Below are positions 19,998 through 28,577 of a DNA stretch of 64,000 nt, in pieces. Both the position numbers and the translations under genes were made by a program. Source of the stretch: Nocardia suismassiliense (lineage in GTDB: Bacteria; Actinomycetota; Actinomycetes; Mycobacteriales; Mycobacteriaceae); contig NZ_LT985361.1 in the NCBI RefSeq assembly GCF_900269665.1, positions 2,139,459-2,203,458 on the forward strand, written 5' to 3'. Below the pieces are notes generated by a model that ran no database searches, was not told the DNA's origin, and saw only the letters and a program-made list of their open reading frames with translations. How positions within the stretch are numbered: the first letter of the stretch is position 1; each line of letters begins with the position of its first letter.

Positions 19998-20330
19998 ATG
20001 ATCGACAATTCTGAAAACTGGGCCGCCGATTCGTGCACGTTGCCGACCGCCGAACAGCCCCTGCGCACCGCGGAGTTCGATCGGTTCTTCGCGGAATCGG
20101 TGCGGGAGGTGCGCCGGGTGCGCCCGACCCGGCTGGATCTGCTGATTGTTTCCGACGCCGAAGAACTCGGCCGGGATCTGGCCGCTCGCGAATCCGAGTG
20201 CTGTTCGTTTTTCGACTTCGCGTTCACCACGGTGGGCGATGATGTGGTCATGCGGATCGGCGTTCCCGACAGTCAGGTCGAGGTTCTCGATGCGCTCACG
20301 GAGCGGGCAAGGGCACGAGTACATGAATGA
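19998..20330 (+). CDS. Small Cys-motif protein paired with MerR
   Basis: 110-residue cytosolic protein with three cysteines: Cys13 (DSCTLPTAEQPLR) and Cys68-Cys69 (ESECCSFFDF). I recall this family as a recurrent actinobacterial neighbour of MerR regulators; it lacks a database name I can give with confidence. The thiol arrangement suggests metal binding, for example mercury, copper or arsenic, but this is inference. ATG 19998 is chosen; the open frame extends a few residues upstream without a ribosome site. It overlaps the merR gene by 8 bp, so both are made from one message. Confidence 0.7.
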   Translation: MIDNSENWAADSCTLPTAEQPLRTAEFDRFFAESVREVRRVRPTRLDLLIVSDAEELGRDLAARESECCSFFDFAFTTVGDDVVMRIGVPDSQVEVLDALTERARARVHE

Positions 20331-20736
20331 CAAGGCTTTACGGACAGGGCAGGTCGCCGCAGCTGCCGGAGTGAATGTGCAGACCTTGCGCTATTACGAA
20401 CGACGAGGACTGCTGGACGATCCCGATCGGTCGTTGGGCGGCCATCGAATGTATCCACCCGAGACGGTGACGACGCTGCGCATCATCAAGACCGCCCAGC
20501 GGCTCGGTTTCCGGCTCGACGAGGTTGCCGATCTGCTCGAGGGCACCCGCACCGGCGCCGATCTACCGACCCGTGCCGCCGCGAAACTAGCCGAAGTGGA
20601 CGCGAAACTCGCCGAACTGACCGAGATCAAGACAACATTGCAAGCGGCGCTCGCCGCGGGCTGCCACGACTTGCCGACCTGCGCGGAGACCCCGTATTGC
20701 CCGATGCCGTTCGGCCACAACGACAATCGCCGTTGA
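20323..20736 (+). CDS. MerR-family regulator with C-terminal cysteines
   Basis: 137-residue MerR regulator. The winged helix-turn-helix spans residues 5-75 (TGQVAAAAGVNVQTLRYYER), followed by the dimerisation helix. Three cysteines, Cys114, Cys120 and Cys126, sit after the helix (GCHDLPTCAETPYC), the region where MerR and its relatives bind metals; spacing differs from the Tn501 MerR pattern. It probably senses a soft metal and activates its own operon. No efflux pump, reductase or lyase gene is adjacent, so the effector output is limited to the small Cys protein. Confidence 0.85.
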   Translation: MNDKALRTGQVAAAAGVNVQTLRYYERRGLLDDPDRSLGGHRMYPPETVTTLRIIKTAQRLGFRLDEVADLLEGTRTGADLPTRAAAKLAEVDAKLAELTEIKTTLQAALAAGCHDLPTCAETPYCPMPFGHNDNRR

Positions 20737-20742
20737 ACGCGA

Positions 20743-20770
20743 GGGCCGTCCGGCTCTTGTTTGACGGCCC
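20743..20770 (+). terminator. Hairpin after merR
   Basis: Perfect 8-bp repeat GGGCCGTC / GACGGCCC with a 12-base loop containing TTGTTT, 6 bp after the merR stop. It separates merR from the NarI-like gene. Confidence 0.5.
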
Positions 20771-20841
20771 GCTCTCTGCGAAGGTGGTGCGTACCTCGGA
20801 TAGTTTTTATTTCTCGGTTCGATGACGAAGGCGGGGACGGC

Positions 20842-21519
20842 ATGATGTCGGTGCTGTGGATTGTCCTGCCCTACAGTGCGCTGCTGTCCTTCATCATCGG
20901 CCATTTCTGGCGATATCGGCACGACCGATTCGGCTGGTACAGCACCGGTCCGGAAACCGACCGGGCGCAGCGGATCGGCGGGCATGCATTTCGCGTCGGA
21001 ATGGCGGGCATGATCGCCGCCCGGCTCACCGATCTGCTCGTCTCCGGGCCGAACTCGCACCCCGACAATACGTTCTATGTCGTCATTGTCGCCGTCGAGG
21101 TGTGCGCCGTCGTGGTCGCGACGGTCGGCGCGGTGCTGCTGTTCGTGCCGGACATGATCGGCAGCCCGGGCCGGCCCGTGATCAGCCCGTTGGACCGCAT
21201 CACCTTCCCGATGCTGGTGGCCGGTCTACTGACGCGGGTGGCGATCAAATTCGACCCCAACTCCTCCGAGAACGGCTATCGCACCGCCGAAACTCTTTTC
21301 ACCTGGTTCCGGTCGTTGTTCACGCTGCACCCGAATCCCGAAGCCATGGTGCACGCGCCGTTCATCTATCAGGCTCGCGGTTTGGTCCTGATGCTGTTCG
21401 TCGCCATCTGGCCCTACACCCGTCTGGCGAGCATTCTCGCGGAGCCGGTCTACTGGTTGATCCGGCGTATTCGATCCGAACCGCCGGCCGGTCGGCCTCG
21501 CGAACTGTCTACGCCGTAG
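20842..21519 (+). CDS. NarI-like membrane protein lacking haem-ligand histidines
   Basis: 225-residue protein with five hydrophobic segments that aligns by eye along its length with the gamma subunit of respiratory nitrate reductase: LPYSALLSFIIGHFWRYRHD near the start, and HAPFIYQARGLVLMLFVAIW followed by PYTRLAS at the end. In NarI four histidines bind two b haems; at those places this protein has Arg51, Arg61, Arg179 and Ser197. It therefore should not bind haem in the NarI way. No narG, narH or narJ lies nearby. ATG 20842 follows GGCGGGGA. Function unknown; a degenerate paralogue or repurposed membrane anchor. Confidence 0.75.
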   Translation: MMSVLWIVLPYSALLSFIIGHFWRYRHDRFGWYSTGPETDRAQRIGGHAFRVGMAGMIAARLTDLLVSGPNSHPDNTFYVVIVAVEVCAVVVATVGAVLLFVPDMIGSPGRPVISPLDRITFPMLVAGLLTRVAIKFDPNSSENGYRTAETLFTWFRSLFTLHPNPEAMVHAPFIYQARGLVLMLFVAIWPYTRLASILAEPVYWLIRRIRSEPPAGRPRELSTP

Positions 21520-21651
21520 CGGACCACGCCCGGTCGGTATGCGGTGCAAAGAACTACAAGACCGACCAGTGTGCGCGATACTCGGACGCAGTGACAGCTC
21601 GCCGGGCTCTCCCGCACTTCCAGCTGTTCCCGGATGACGGAAGGCGGGCCC

Positions 21652-23085
21652 ATGGCGCACGAGCAACTCGACGCGGGCGCATCAATCGAGCGCCGCACCA
21701 TCGAGGTGATCCCCGACGCCGAACGGCACGGCACGCCCGTCAACCAGTTCACCCTCTGGTTCGGGGCGAACATGCAGATCACCGCGATCGTCGACGGTGC
21801 GCTCGCGGTGGTGTTCGGCGCCGACGCGCTGTGGGCGATCGTCGGCCTGCTCATCGGCAACATCCTCGGCGGCATCGTGATGGCCTTGCACTCGGCGCAG
21901 GGGCCGCGGCTCGGGTTGCCCCAAATGATCTCCAGCCGAGCGCAATTCGGGGTGTTCGGGGCGGTGCTGCCGCTGCTGCTCGTCATCGTGATGTACCTCG
22001 GGTTCGCCGCGACCGGCACGGTGCTGGCCGGTCAGGCGGTGAACAAGATCCTGCACATCGACAACGCGACGGTCGGCATGCTCGTCTTCGGCGCGCTCAC
22101 CGCGATAGTGGCGGTGACCGGCTATCGGCTGATCCACATGGTCGGGCGCATCGCCACGGTGGTGGGCGTTGTCGGATTCAGCTACCTCGCCGTCCGGTTG
22201 TGCACCGAATACGACGTGAGCAGCTACGTCGGCGTAAAGCCGTTCGAGATGGCGACGTTCGTGCTCGCCATCTCGCTCGGCGCGGGCTGGCAACTGACCT
22301 TCGGACCCTACGTGGCCGACTACTCGCGCTACCTGCCGCGCTCGACCAGCGACCGGACCACCTTCCTGGCGACCTTCGCGGGCACCGTGCTCGGCTCCCA
22401 GTGGTCGATGACCTTCGGCGCGCTGGTCGCGGCGGTGGCGGGAAAGGCGTTCCTGGGCAACCAGGTCGGCTTCATCGGCGACCTCGCCGGGCCCGCCGTG
22501 CTCGCGCTGCTGATCTATCTGGTGATCGTGGTCGGCAAGCTGACGGTGAACTGTCTCAACGCCTACGGCGGCTTCATGTCGATCCTGACCTCGGTGACCG
22601 CGTTCAACGGGCAGTCACGCACCACGCCGTTCGCGCGGGCCGCCTACATCGTCGGCTTCACCGCGGTGTCGATGCTCGTCGCGATCGGGGCCAGCGCCGA
22701 CTTCCTCGGCAACTTCAAGAATTTCGTGCTGACCCTGCTGATGGTGTTCACCCCGTGGAGCGCGATCAACCTGATCGACTACTACCTGATCTCCCGTGAA
22801 CGCATCGACATCCCCGCGCTCTACGACCCCGACGGCCGATACGGCCGCTGGAACAGCACCGCCCTGGCCTGCTACACGCTCGGCGTGCTGGCCCAGATCC
22901 CGTTCCTGGCCCAGCAGCTCTACACCGGTCCGGTCACCGAAATGCTCGGTGGCGCAGACATTTCCTGGATCGTCGGCATCGTGTTCACCGCCGCCATCTA
23001 CTATCCGCTCGCGCGCCGCACCAGCAATCCACCGGACCGGATGATCTATCCGACCGGCACCGTGCACAGCGCCGCCAAGCTGTGA
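21652..23085 (+). CDS. NCS1-type purine/cytosine permease family transporter
   Basis: 477-residue membrane protein with about 12 hydrophobic segments, of the nucleobase-cation symport-1 family (TPVNQFTLWFGANMQITAIV near the N-terminus, GAGWQLTFGPYVADYSRYLP in the middle). It imports nucleobases or related compounds such as allantoin or hydantoins with a cation. ATG 21652 is preferred over ATG 21634 because GGAAGG lies 7 bases upstream. No catabolic nucleobase gene is adjacent, so the substrate is open. It is convergent with the GGDEF-EAL gene with 21 bp between. Confidence 0.85.
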   Translation: MAHEQLDAGASIERRTIEVIPDAERHGTPVNQFTLWFGANMQITAIVDGALAVVFGADALWAIVGLLIGNILGGIVMALHSAQGPRLGLPQMISSRAQFGVFGAVLPLLLVIVMYLGFAATGTVLAGQAVNKILHIDNATVGMLVFGALTAIVAVTGYRLIHMVGRIATVVGVVGFSYLAVRLCTEYDVSSYVGVKPFEMATFVLAISLGAGWQLTFGPYVADYSRYLPRSTSDRTTFLATFAGTVLGSQWSMTFGALVAAVAGKAFLGNQVGFIGDLAGPAVLALLIYLVIVVGKLTVNCLNAYGGFMSILTSVTAFNGQSRTTPFARAAYIVGFTAVSMLVAIGASADFLGNFKNFVLTLLMVFTPWSAINLIDYYLISRERIDIPALYDPDGRYGRWNSTALACYTLGVLAQIPFLAQQLYTGPVTEMLGGADISWIVGIVFTAAIYYPLARRTSNPPDRMIYPTGTVHSAAKL

Positions 23086-23106
23086 ATTATTGCGGCAGTG
23101 GGCGTT

Positions 23107-25236
23107 TCAGCTCAGCCGGAGATCGGACATGCTCAGCAGCGTCGTCACCTGCTCGGCGGGCATCGGATAGTGGAAGTGCCAGCCCTGGGCGGTGTCGCAG
23201 CCGAGGTCGCGGAGTTGGTCGGCCTGGTGGCGGGTTTCGACGCACTCGGCGGTGACGGTGAAGCCCAGGGCGTGCGTGAGATCGATGATCGTCTCGAGCA
23301 GCAGTAGGTCGGTGGGGCTCGCGGTGTCCGGCGTGCGGATGCGCTGGATGAAGGGTCCGGCGAGTTTGACCACGTGCAGCGGAAGTTGGCCTAGATAGGC
23401 CAGATTGGAGTAGCCGGTGCCGAAGTCGTCGATGGCGATGCGGACACCGGCGTCGGCCAACGTATGCAAGGCGCGTAAAGGCCGTCCGGTGGTTTGCATG
23501 AACGCCCGCTCGGTCAGCTCCAATTGCAGCAGGCTCGCGTCCATCCCGGTCTCGGCGATGACCTGCTGGACGTGGTCAAGCCAAGCGGGATCGGCCACTT
23601 CGGCGGCGGATACGTTGACGCTGACCGTCGGCGTCTGCGGATAACGATCGTGCCATTCGCGGCTGGCGCGACAGGCCGTCTCCAGCACCACGGAGCCGAG
23701 CGCGCCGATGTGCCCGTTGTCCTCGGCGAGGTCGACGAACCGGGCCGGGCTGAGAATGCCGAGATCCGGGTGCCGCCAGCGCACCAGCGCCTCGACCGCC
23801 ACGGTCTGCCCGCTCGCCAGCGAGACGATGGGCTGATAGTCGAGGTAGAACTCGCCGTCCCGCAGCGCCGACGGCATGGCCGCCGACAGTTCGGCGCTGG
23901 TGTGTTCGCGGCGACCACGATCGGCGTCGAAGATCGCGTACCGCCCGCGGCCCGCGGCCTTGGCCCAGTACATGCTGGTGTCGGCCGCCTTCAGGAAGTC
24001 GGTGGCCGACATCCGGTCGGCGCGTTCCTCCATCACGCCGATGCTGGCGGTGACGGTCAGCTGGTGCTCGTGGACGTAGAACGGTTGCGCCAGCGCGTGC
24101 AACACCGTCCTGGCCACCCCCGCCGCTTCCTCGACGCCGGTGGAATGCGGGATGAGCACGACGAATTCGTCGCCACCCATGCGCGCGACGAGCTGATCGG
24201 CTCGGTTGACGCACGCGTTGAGCCGGGCGGCGACCTGCGCGAGCAATTCGTCACCGACCGTGTGGCCGAAGGTGTCGTTGACGGTTTTGAAGTGATCGAG
24301 ATCGATATAGCAGAGCCCGACCCGAACACTGTCGGCGTAGGCCGCGGTGAGCGCGTCGAAGAAGCGGGACCGGTTCGGCAGACCGGTCAGTTGATCGTGG
24401 TGGGCCCGGTAGTGCAACCGTTCGCGCAGCGCGCGGCGCTCGGACACGTCCTCCACCAGCACCAGCGTGTACTGCGGCTGGCCGTGCTCGTCGCGGATGA
24501 GCGAGACGTTGATGTGGGTCCACACCGTGCCGCCGTCGCGATGCCGGTAGGCCTTCTCCAGTTGCACGTTGTCGTACTTGCCCGACAGCACCCCGGCGTA
24601 CTTCTGCCACATGTCCGGACCGTCGTCGGGGTGGGTCAGATCGGTGACCGACAGCCGGCACATCTCCTCGGGCTGGTAACCGAGCATGCCCGCGAAGGCA
24701 TTGTTGACCTCGATGATCCGTCCGGTCATGTCCGAGAGCCCGGTGCCGATCCCGGCCTGGGAGAACACCGCGCGCAGCCGCGCCTCGCTGGACCGCAGTT
24801 GCTGCTCGACCAGCCGTCGAGCGGTGATGTCGGCGGCCCGGACGCTTTCCTGCTCGGCCAGCAACCAGGCGCGGAAGGCGCGCAGATAACCGGTGGCAAA
24901 GGCGGCCAGCAACTCGGCGGCTCGATCCGCGGACACGGTGCCCGCGTCCACGAGGTAGGTGTTGAGTACGGCGAGACTGCGACCGAGCACCTCGTCACCG
25001 ACGAAATGCGAGCGGGCGAGCTCACCGCCGAGTCCGGCGACTCGGTCGGTGGGTCCCGCATTCGCCGCGATGTCGACGAATTCCTTGGCCAGCGTGGTCA
25101 GCAGGGCGCGGGTTTCGGCGGAGCTCATGGGCACGACGTGATTGCGCGGCCCGCCACCGAGTGCGGCCGCCCATTTCCCGGCCAGTTCGGCGTGCGGTCC
25201 GCCAGGATCAGAACCGCTCCCGGCATCCCACGCCAT
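23107..25236 (-). CDS. PAS-GGDEF-EAL protein (c-di-GMP turnover)
   Basis: 709-residue cytosolic signalling protein: helical sensor-like N-terminus (about 30-140), PAS domain (about 155-270, IIEVNNAFAGMLGYQPEEM), GGDEF domain (about 290-445) and EAL domain (about 455-700). The diguanylate cyclase site ARMGGDEFVVLI is intact; the upstream inhibitory site reads RADQ instead of RxxD. The EAL domain keeps VEALVRWRH, SVNVS, ELTE, DDFGTG and AECVE, so phosphodiesterase activity is plausible; KID is changed to KLA. ATG 25236 is chosen because a longer frame would run into the divergent methyltransferase gene. Confidence 0.88.
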   Translation of the reverse strand: MAWDAGSGSDPGGPHAELAGKWAAALGGGPRNHVVPMSSAETRALLTTLAKEFVDIAANAGPTDRVAGLGGELARSHFVGDEVLGRSLAVLNTYLVDAGTVSADRAAELLAAFATGYLRAFRAWLLAEQESVRAADITARRLVEQQLRSSEARLRAVFSQAGIGTGLSDMTGRIIEVNNAFAGMLGYQPEEMCRLSVTDLTHPDDGPDMWQKYAGVLSGKYDNVQLEKAYRHRDGGTVWTHINVSLIRDEHGQPQYTLVLVEDVSERRALRERLHYRAHHDQLTGLPNRSRFFDALTAAYADSVRVGLCYIDLDHFKTVNDTFGHTVGDELLAQVAARLNACVNRADQLVARMGGDEFVVLIPHSTGVEEAAGVARTVLHALAQPFYVHEHQLTVTASIGVMEERADRMSATDFLKAADTSMYWAKAAGRGRYAIFDADRGRREHTSAELSAAMPSALRDGEFYLDYQPIVSLASGQTVAVEALVRWRHPDLGILSPARFVDLAEDNGHIGALGSVVLETACRASREWHDRYPQTPTVSVNVSAAEVADPAWLDHVQQVIAETGMDASLLQLELTERAFMQTTGRPLRALHTLADAGVRIAIDDFGTGYSNLAYLGQLPLHVVKLAGPFIQRIRTPDTASPTDLLLLETIIDLTHALGFTVTAECVETRHQADQLRDLGCDTAQGWHFHYPMPAEQVTTLLSMSDLRLS

Positions 25237-25355
25237 AACGTCTGATCGTAGTCCGATTTGCGGAGCTCCGCCCAACTGCGGCCACTCGCGAACCCGGCTA
25301 CGATGGCGATGCTTTCGTCGCTGGCAAGCGATGTTTCGAGAAGGGTTGGCGATTG

Positions 25356-26162
25356 ATGACCAGACCGAGTTGGGCACCCGAGGGTATCGATCTGGATCGT
25401 CCCAGCGCCTCTCGCGTATACGACTACTTCGTCGGCGGCATGCACAACTTCGAGATCGACCGAATGTTGGCCCGCCAGATCGAGGAATTCACGCCCAATG
25501 TCGCGGAGACCATGCGTGCCAACCGGGATTTGCTGCGCCGGTGCGTGCGATTCCTGGTCGAGGCAGGCATCGACCAGTTCCTCGATATCGGCTCCGGCAT
25601 CCCGACCGTCGGTAATGTGCACGAGGTCGCCCAGGCGGTAAACCCATCGGCCCGTGTGGTTTACGTCGACATCGACCCGGTCGCGGTCGCACACAGCCGG
25701 GCCATCCTCGACGGAAATCCCGCCGCCGCTGTCGTGCAAGCCGACATCGGTGATCCCGACGCCATTCTCGCCGACCCGGAGGTGGCGCGGCTGCTCGACT
25801 TCGACCAGCCGGTGGCCGTATTGGCGCTCGGTGTGCTGCATTTCGTGCCCGATGCGACCGATCCCGCCGGCTGTATCGCGCGGCTGCGCGACGCGATCGC
25901 ACCCGGCAGTTATCTCGCGATTACCCACGCCACGGCCGACGGGCAACCCGAAGAGGTCTTGGAAGCGCAGAAGCTGTCCGGGCGCACCTCCACCGAGATC
26001 GTGCTGCGTACCAAGCCGGAGATCGCCGAATTCTTTCAGGGCTGGACCATGCTGGAGCCAGGGCTGGTGCAGCTGCCGCTGTGGCGTCCCGACAATCCGG
26101 CCGACGTCGGCGACCATCCCGAACGCTCCGGCGCGTACGGCGGGATCGCCCGCAAGGACTGA
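25356..26162 (+). CDS. SAM-dependent methyltransferase, DUF574 type
   Basis: 268-residue protein of the actinobacterial S-adenosylmethionine methyltransferase family formerly called DUF574: PSASRVYDYFVGGMHNFEID near the start, SAM-binding loop FLDIGSGIPT (about 77-86), acidic residue in VVYVDIDPVA, and LALGVLHFVPD. Substrates in the family are mostly unknown. TTG 25353 and ATG 25356 are adjacent; ATG is taken. It is divergent from the GGDEF-EAL gene with 119 bp between them. Confidence 0.85.
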   Translation: MTRPSWAPEGIDLDRPSASRVYDYFVGGMHNFEIDRMLARQIEEFTPNVAETMRANRDLLRRCVRFLVEAGIDQFLDIGSGIPTVGNVHEVAQAVNPSARVVYVDIDPVAVAHSRAILDGNPAAAVVQADIGDPDAILADPEVARLLDFDQPVAVLALGVLHFVPDATDPAGCIARLRDAIAPGSYLAITHATADGQPEEVLEAQKLSGRTSTEIVLRTKPEIAEFFQGWTMLEPGLVQLPLWRPDNPADVGDHPERSGAYGGIARKD

Positions 26163-26167
26163 GCCGA

Positions 26168-26710
26168 TCAGGCGATCGCGGTGCGCAGGGCGAACCAGCC
26201 GGTCGCCGGGTCGGCGAAACCGTGATAGGTCAAGCGAATTCGCTGGTCCACCTGGAAGTGCCGGTACACGGCGAGCATGGCGCGGCGGATGGCTTCCTCT
26301 TGGAAGTCCTCGGTGCGCCGGAATCCGATGGGGCGCTCGGGCAGCAGGGCGAGCCGGGTCATTTCGGCGGGATCATCGAGATCGAGCCCGACCGGTGCGG
26401 TGTCGGTGATGTGCCGGTCGTGCAGGATGGTGCGGATCTCGTGCGGGTCGGGCAGCCCGGACCGGAACGCCCGGAATTCGGTGCGCACCAGCGGGCCAGG
26501 ATCGGCCTGGGTCGAGTCGGTCTGCACCAGGTCGACCAGGTCGGCATCCGGGGCCGGCGCGCCGGTGCTGGCGGCGAGCGGCGCCTGTTCGAGCAGGTGC
26601 AGAATGCTGCCGCCGGGGATCAGCGGTTCGGGCGCGAGGAACAGGGTGACGGTGGGGCAGGTGCACCCCTGGCCGAATAGGCAGATCTTCAGGTGCGATG
26701 GATCGGGCAT
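26168..26710 (-). CDS. Hypothetical protein with CTCP motif
   Basis: 180 residues, unrecognised. The N-terminus has GQGCTCPTVTLFLAP with two cysteines; the C-terminus is helix-rich (EEAIRRAMLAVYRHFQVDQR) and ends in a short beta section (IRLTYHGFADPATGWFALRT). No signal peptide or membrane segment. ATG 26710 is preceded by CGGAGGAGG, a strong ribosome site, and codon use matches the surroundings, so it is very likely expressed. It is convergent with the methyltransferase gene, with 5 bp between stops. Confidence 0.65.
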   Translation of the reverse strand: MPDPSHLKICLFGQGCTCPTVTLFLAPEPLIPGGSILHLLEQAPLAASTGAPAPDADLVDLVQTDSTQADPGPLVRTEFRAFRSGLPDPHEIRTILHDRHITDTAPVGLDLDDPAEMTRLALLPERPIGFRRTEDFQEEAIRRAMLAVYRHFQVDQRIRLTYHGFADPATGWFALRTAIA

Positions 26711-26876
26711 GCCGCCTCCTCCGGGAAACGGGCCTGCTGCTGCGGCCCTGGGCGGATCGGGTCTACGAGTATGCCGATCGCGGAATTGCCGTGGCGCTCC
26801 TGCGGTCGACCGTGCCGCTGTTTCTCAGTGTAGGAGCAGGCCGCGACCTGCGGAGAAGAACGGTGAGGCCCTGTGT

Positions 26877-27698
26877 CTAACGCACCGGGAAGTCGAAAAA
26901 TGTCTTCGGGAACGGCTCGTCCTTCAGGGTGAAATGCCACCATTCTTCGGCCAGACTGGTGAACCCGTGTTCTTCCATCAGCTCGGCCAGCAGCGCGCGG
27001 ACGGCCCGCTGTGTGCCGCCGACGGCCGGATTCGCGGTGTGCGAGGCGGGGTCGAAGCAGTCGTAGCCGGTGCCGAAGTCGAGGATGTTGTCGCGGAACC
27101 GCTGCTCGGTGGGCAGGAAGCATTCGCGCAGCGGATCACCGTTCCGATACGGTTCCGGGTCGGCCGCCGGCAGGGCGACGATGGCGAGGTCCACGGTGCT
27201 GCCCCGGCTGTGCCCGGATTTCTCGGCGATGTAGCCGTCGCGGAACAGGTTCGCCTTGTCCACGGCGGGATAGAACTCTTTCTTCATCTTCACATCGCCG
27301 AGATCCTTCGCCCACGCGACGAAATGATCGACCGCGCGCTGCGGCCGATAGCAGTCGTAGGTCTTGAGCGAGAGGTTCATCGGCTGCAACTCCCGCTGCA
27401 CCGCCGCCAGCGCCGCGGCCGCCTGCTTGGTCAGCAAACAGCGGGGCGCCTCGTAACCGGTCACCCGGGTGCCGAGAAAGTTGTGCTCCCCGAAATAGCG
27501 CGCATCGACCAGGATCGTCGGCTCGACGTCGGTGACGGAGACAAAGGCGGTCTCGTCGGCCATCGGCGTGGTCGCGACCGGAGCGTTGGTTTCCGCGGGC
27601 GCGTCGGGTCCGGCATCCCCGCAGGCCGCGAGGGCCATGACCAGCACACCGGCCAGCGCCGCCGATCCGAGGCGCCGCAACGACGGAACAAGGCTCAT
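26877..27698 (-). CDS. D-Ala-D-Ala dipeptidase (VanX-like) lipoprotein
   Basis: 273-residue zinc dipeptidase of the M15D family. A lipoprotein signal ends at lipobox LAAC (Cys26), so it is anchored outside the membrane. Zinc ligands and catalytic residues are visible: YRPQRAV (substrate Arg), SGHSRGSTVDLAI (His and Asp ligands) and EEWWHF (catalytic Glu and His ligand). It hydrolyses D-alanyl-D-alanine. ATG 27698 has GAGGAGA upstream. No vanHA genes are adjacent, so a peptidoglycan-recycling role is more likely than glycopeptide resistance (inference). Confidence 0.88.
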   Translation of the reverse strand: MSLVPSLRRLGSAALAGVLVMALAACGDAGPDAPAETNAPVATTPMADETAFVSVTDVEPTILVDARYFGEHNFLGTRVTGYEAPRCLLTKQAAAALAAVQRELQPMNLSLKTYDCYRPQRAVDHFVAWAKDLGDVKMKKEFYPAVDKANLFRDGYIAEKSGHSRGSTVDLAIVALPAADPEPYRNGDPLRECFLPTEQRFRDNILDFGTGYDCFDPASHTANPAVGGTQRAVRALLAELMEEHGFTSLAEEWWHFTLKDEPFPKTFFDFPVR

Positions 27699-27892
27699 GT
27701 TTCTCCTCGCGATCAGCCTGGGGTGCAACCACATTCGCCGACGGTGACGAGCATGGCACACTCGCGATGGTCAGGTCGCGCTTCTCGCTTACGCATTCCG
27801 GACGATCTTGTCGGCCCTCGGCCGGTGTCACGAGTTCGGCGTATTTGTGGGTCGGGTTCCGAAGCACGAGCGTTTCGGCGGATACTGGAGCG

Positions 27893-28576
27893 GTGACGCT
27901 TGGCGACGACGTCTCACCGGAAATGGTGAGCGCGATGGAAGAGACCATCGGCATCGACGCGTGCGCCGAGCCCGGCTGGTTCCGCTTCTGGTTTGCCGAC
28001 CAGCGGTGGGAATGGTCCGACGAGCTGGCGGCGATGTACGGCTACGAGCCGGGAACCGTGAAACCGACGACCGAGCTGCTGTTGTCCCATAAACACCCGG
28101 ACGATCGGGAACATGTCGCGAGCTGCATCGCCGCCGCGGCGGAAACCGGTCAGCCGTTCTGTGGCAGGCACCGGATCATCGACACCAAAGACGAGGTCCG
28201 TGAGGTCGTCGTGGTCGGTGACCTGATGGTCGACGAGGACGGCACCGCGGTCGGCACGTCCGGCTACTACGTCGACGTGACCGAACGGCTCGAGGAGCAG
28301 CGGCAGGAGGTGCTCGAGGAGATCCTGCCGGAGGTGATCGAGGCGCGCGCCGTGATCGAGCAGGCCAAGGGCGCGTTGATCCTCGCCTACGGGGTGAACG
28401 CGGATCAGGCGTTCCGGGTGCTGCGCTGGCGCTCCCAGGAGACCAATACCAAGCTGCGTGATCTCGCCGCGCAGTTCGTCAACGAACTCCGGATGCTCAG
28501 CAAAGACAGCGCGGGGTTTCGCAACCGCTTCGATCACCTACTGCTGACCGTGCACGAGCGCGTCGACGCTTCCTGA
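27893..28576 (+). CDS. PAS-ANTAR regulator
   Basis: About 227 residues: an N-terminal PAS sensor (about 20-135, WFRFWFADQRWEWSDELAAM) and a C-terminal ANTAR RNA-binding domain (about 150-205, ARAVIEQAKGALILAYGV). ANTAR proteins prevent transcription termination by binding paired hairpins in nascent mRNA. The PAS domain presumably controls it. The start is uncertain: GTG 27893 is used, ATG 27923 or 27935 are possible; no strong ribosome site decides. A second ANTAR protein with a very similar domain lies at 29713-30036. Confidence 0.85.
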   Translation: MTLGDDVSPEMVSAMEETIGIDACAEPGWFRFWFADQRWEWSDELAAMYGYEPGTVKPTTELLLSHKHPDDREHVASCIAAAAETGQPFCGRHRIIDTKDEVREVVVVGDLMVDEDGTAVGTSGYYVDVTERLEEQRQEVLEEILPEVIEARAVIEQAKGALILAYGVNADQAFRVLRWRSQETNTKLRDLAAQFVNELRMLSKDSAGFRNRFDHLLLTVHERVDAS

Positions 28577-28577
28577 T

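Noticed and set aside
23494..25245. 583-residue + strand open frame
   Set aside because: Antisense to the GGDEF-EAL gene; no domain seen.
26877..27698. VanX-like gene as part of a vancomycin resistance cluster
   Set aside because: No vanH, vanA, vanR or vanS neighbours; lipoprotein VanX homologues occur alone in actinobacteria.
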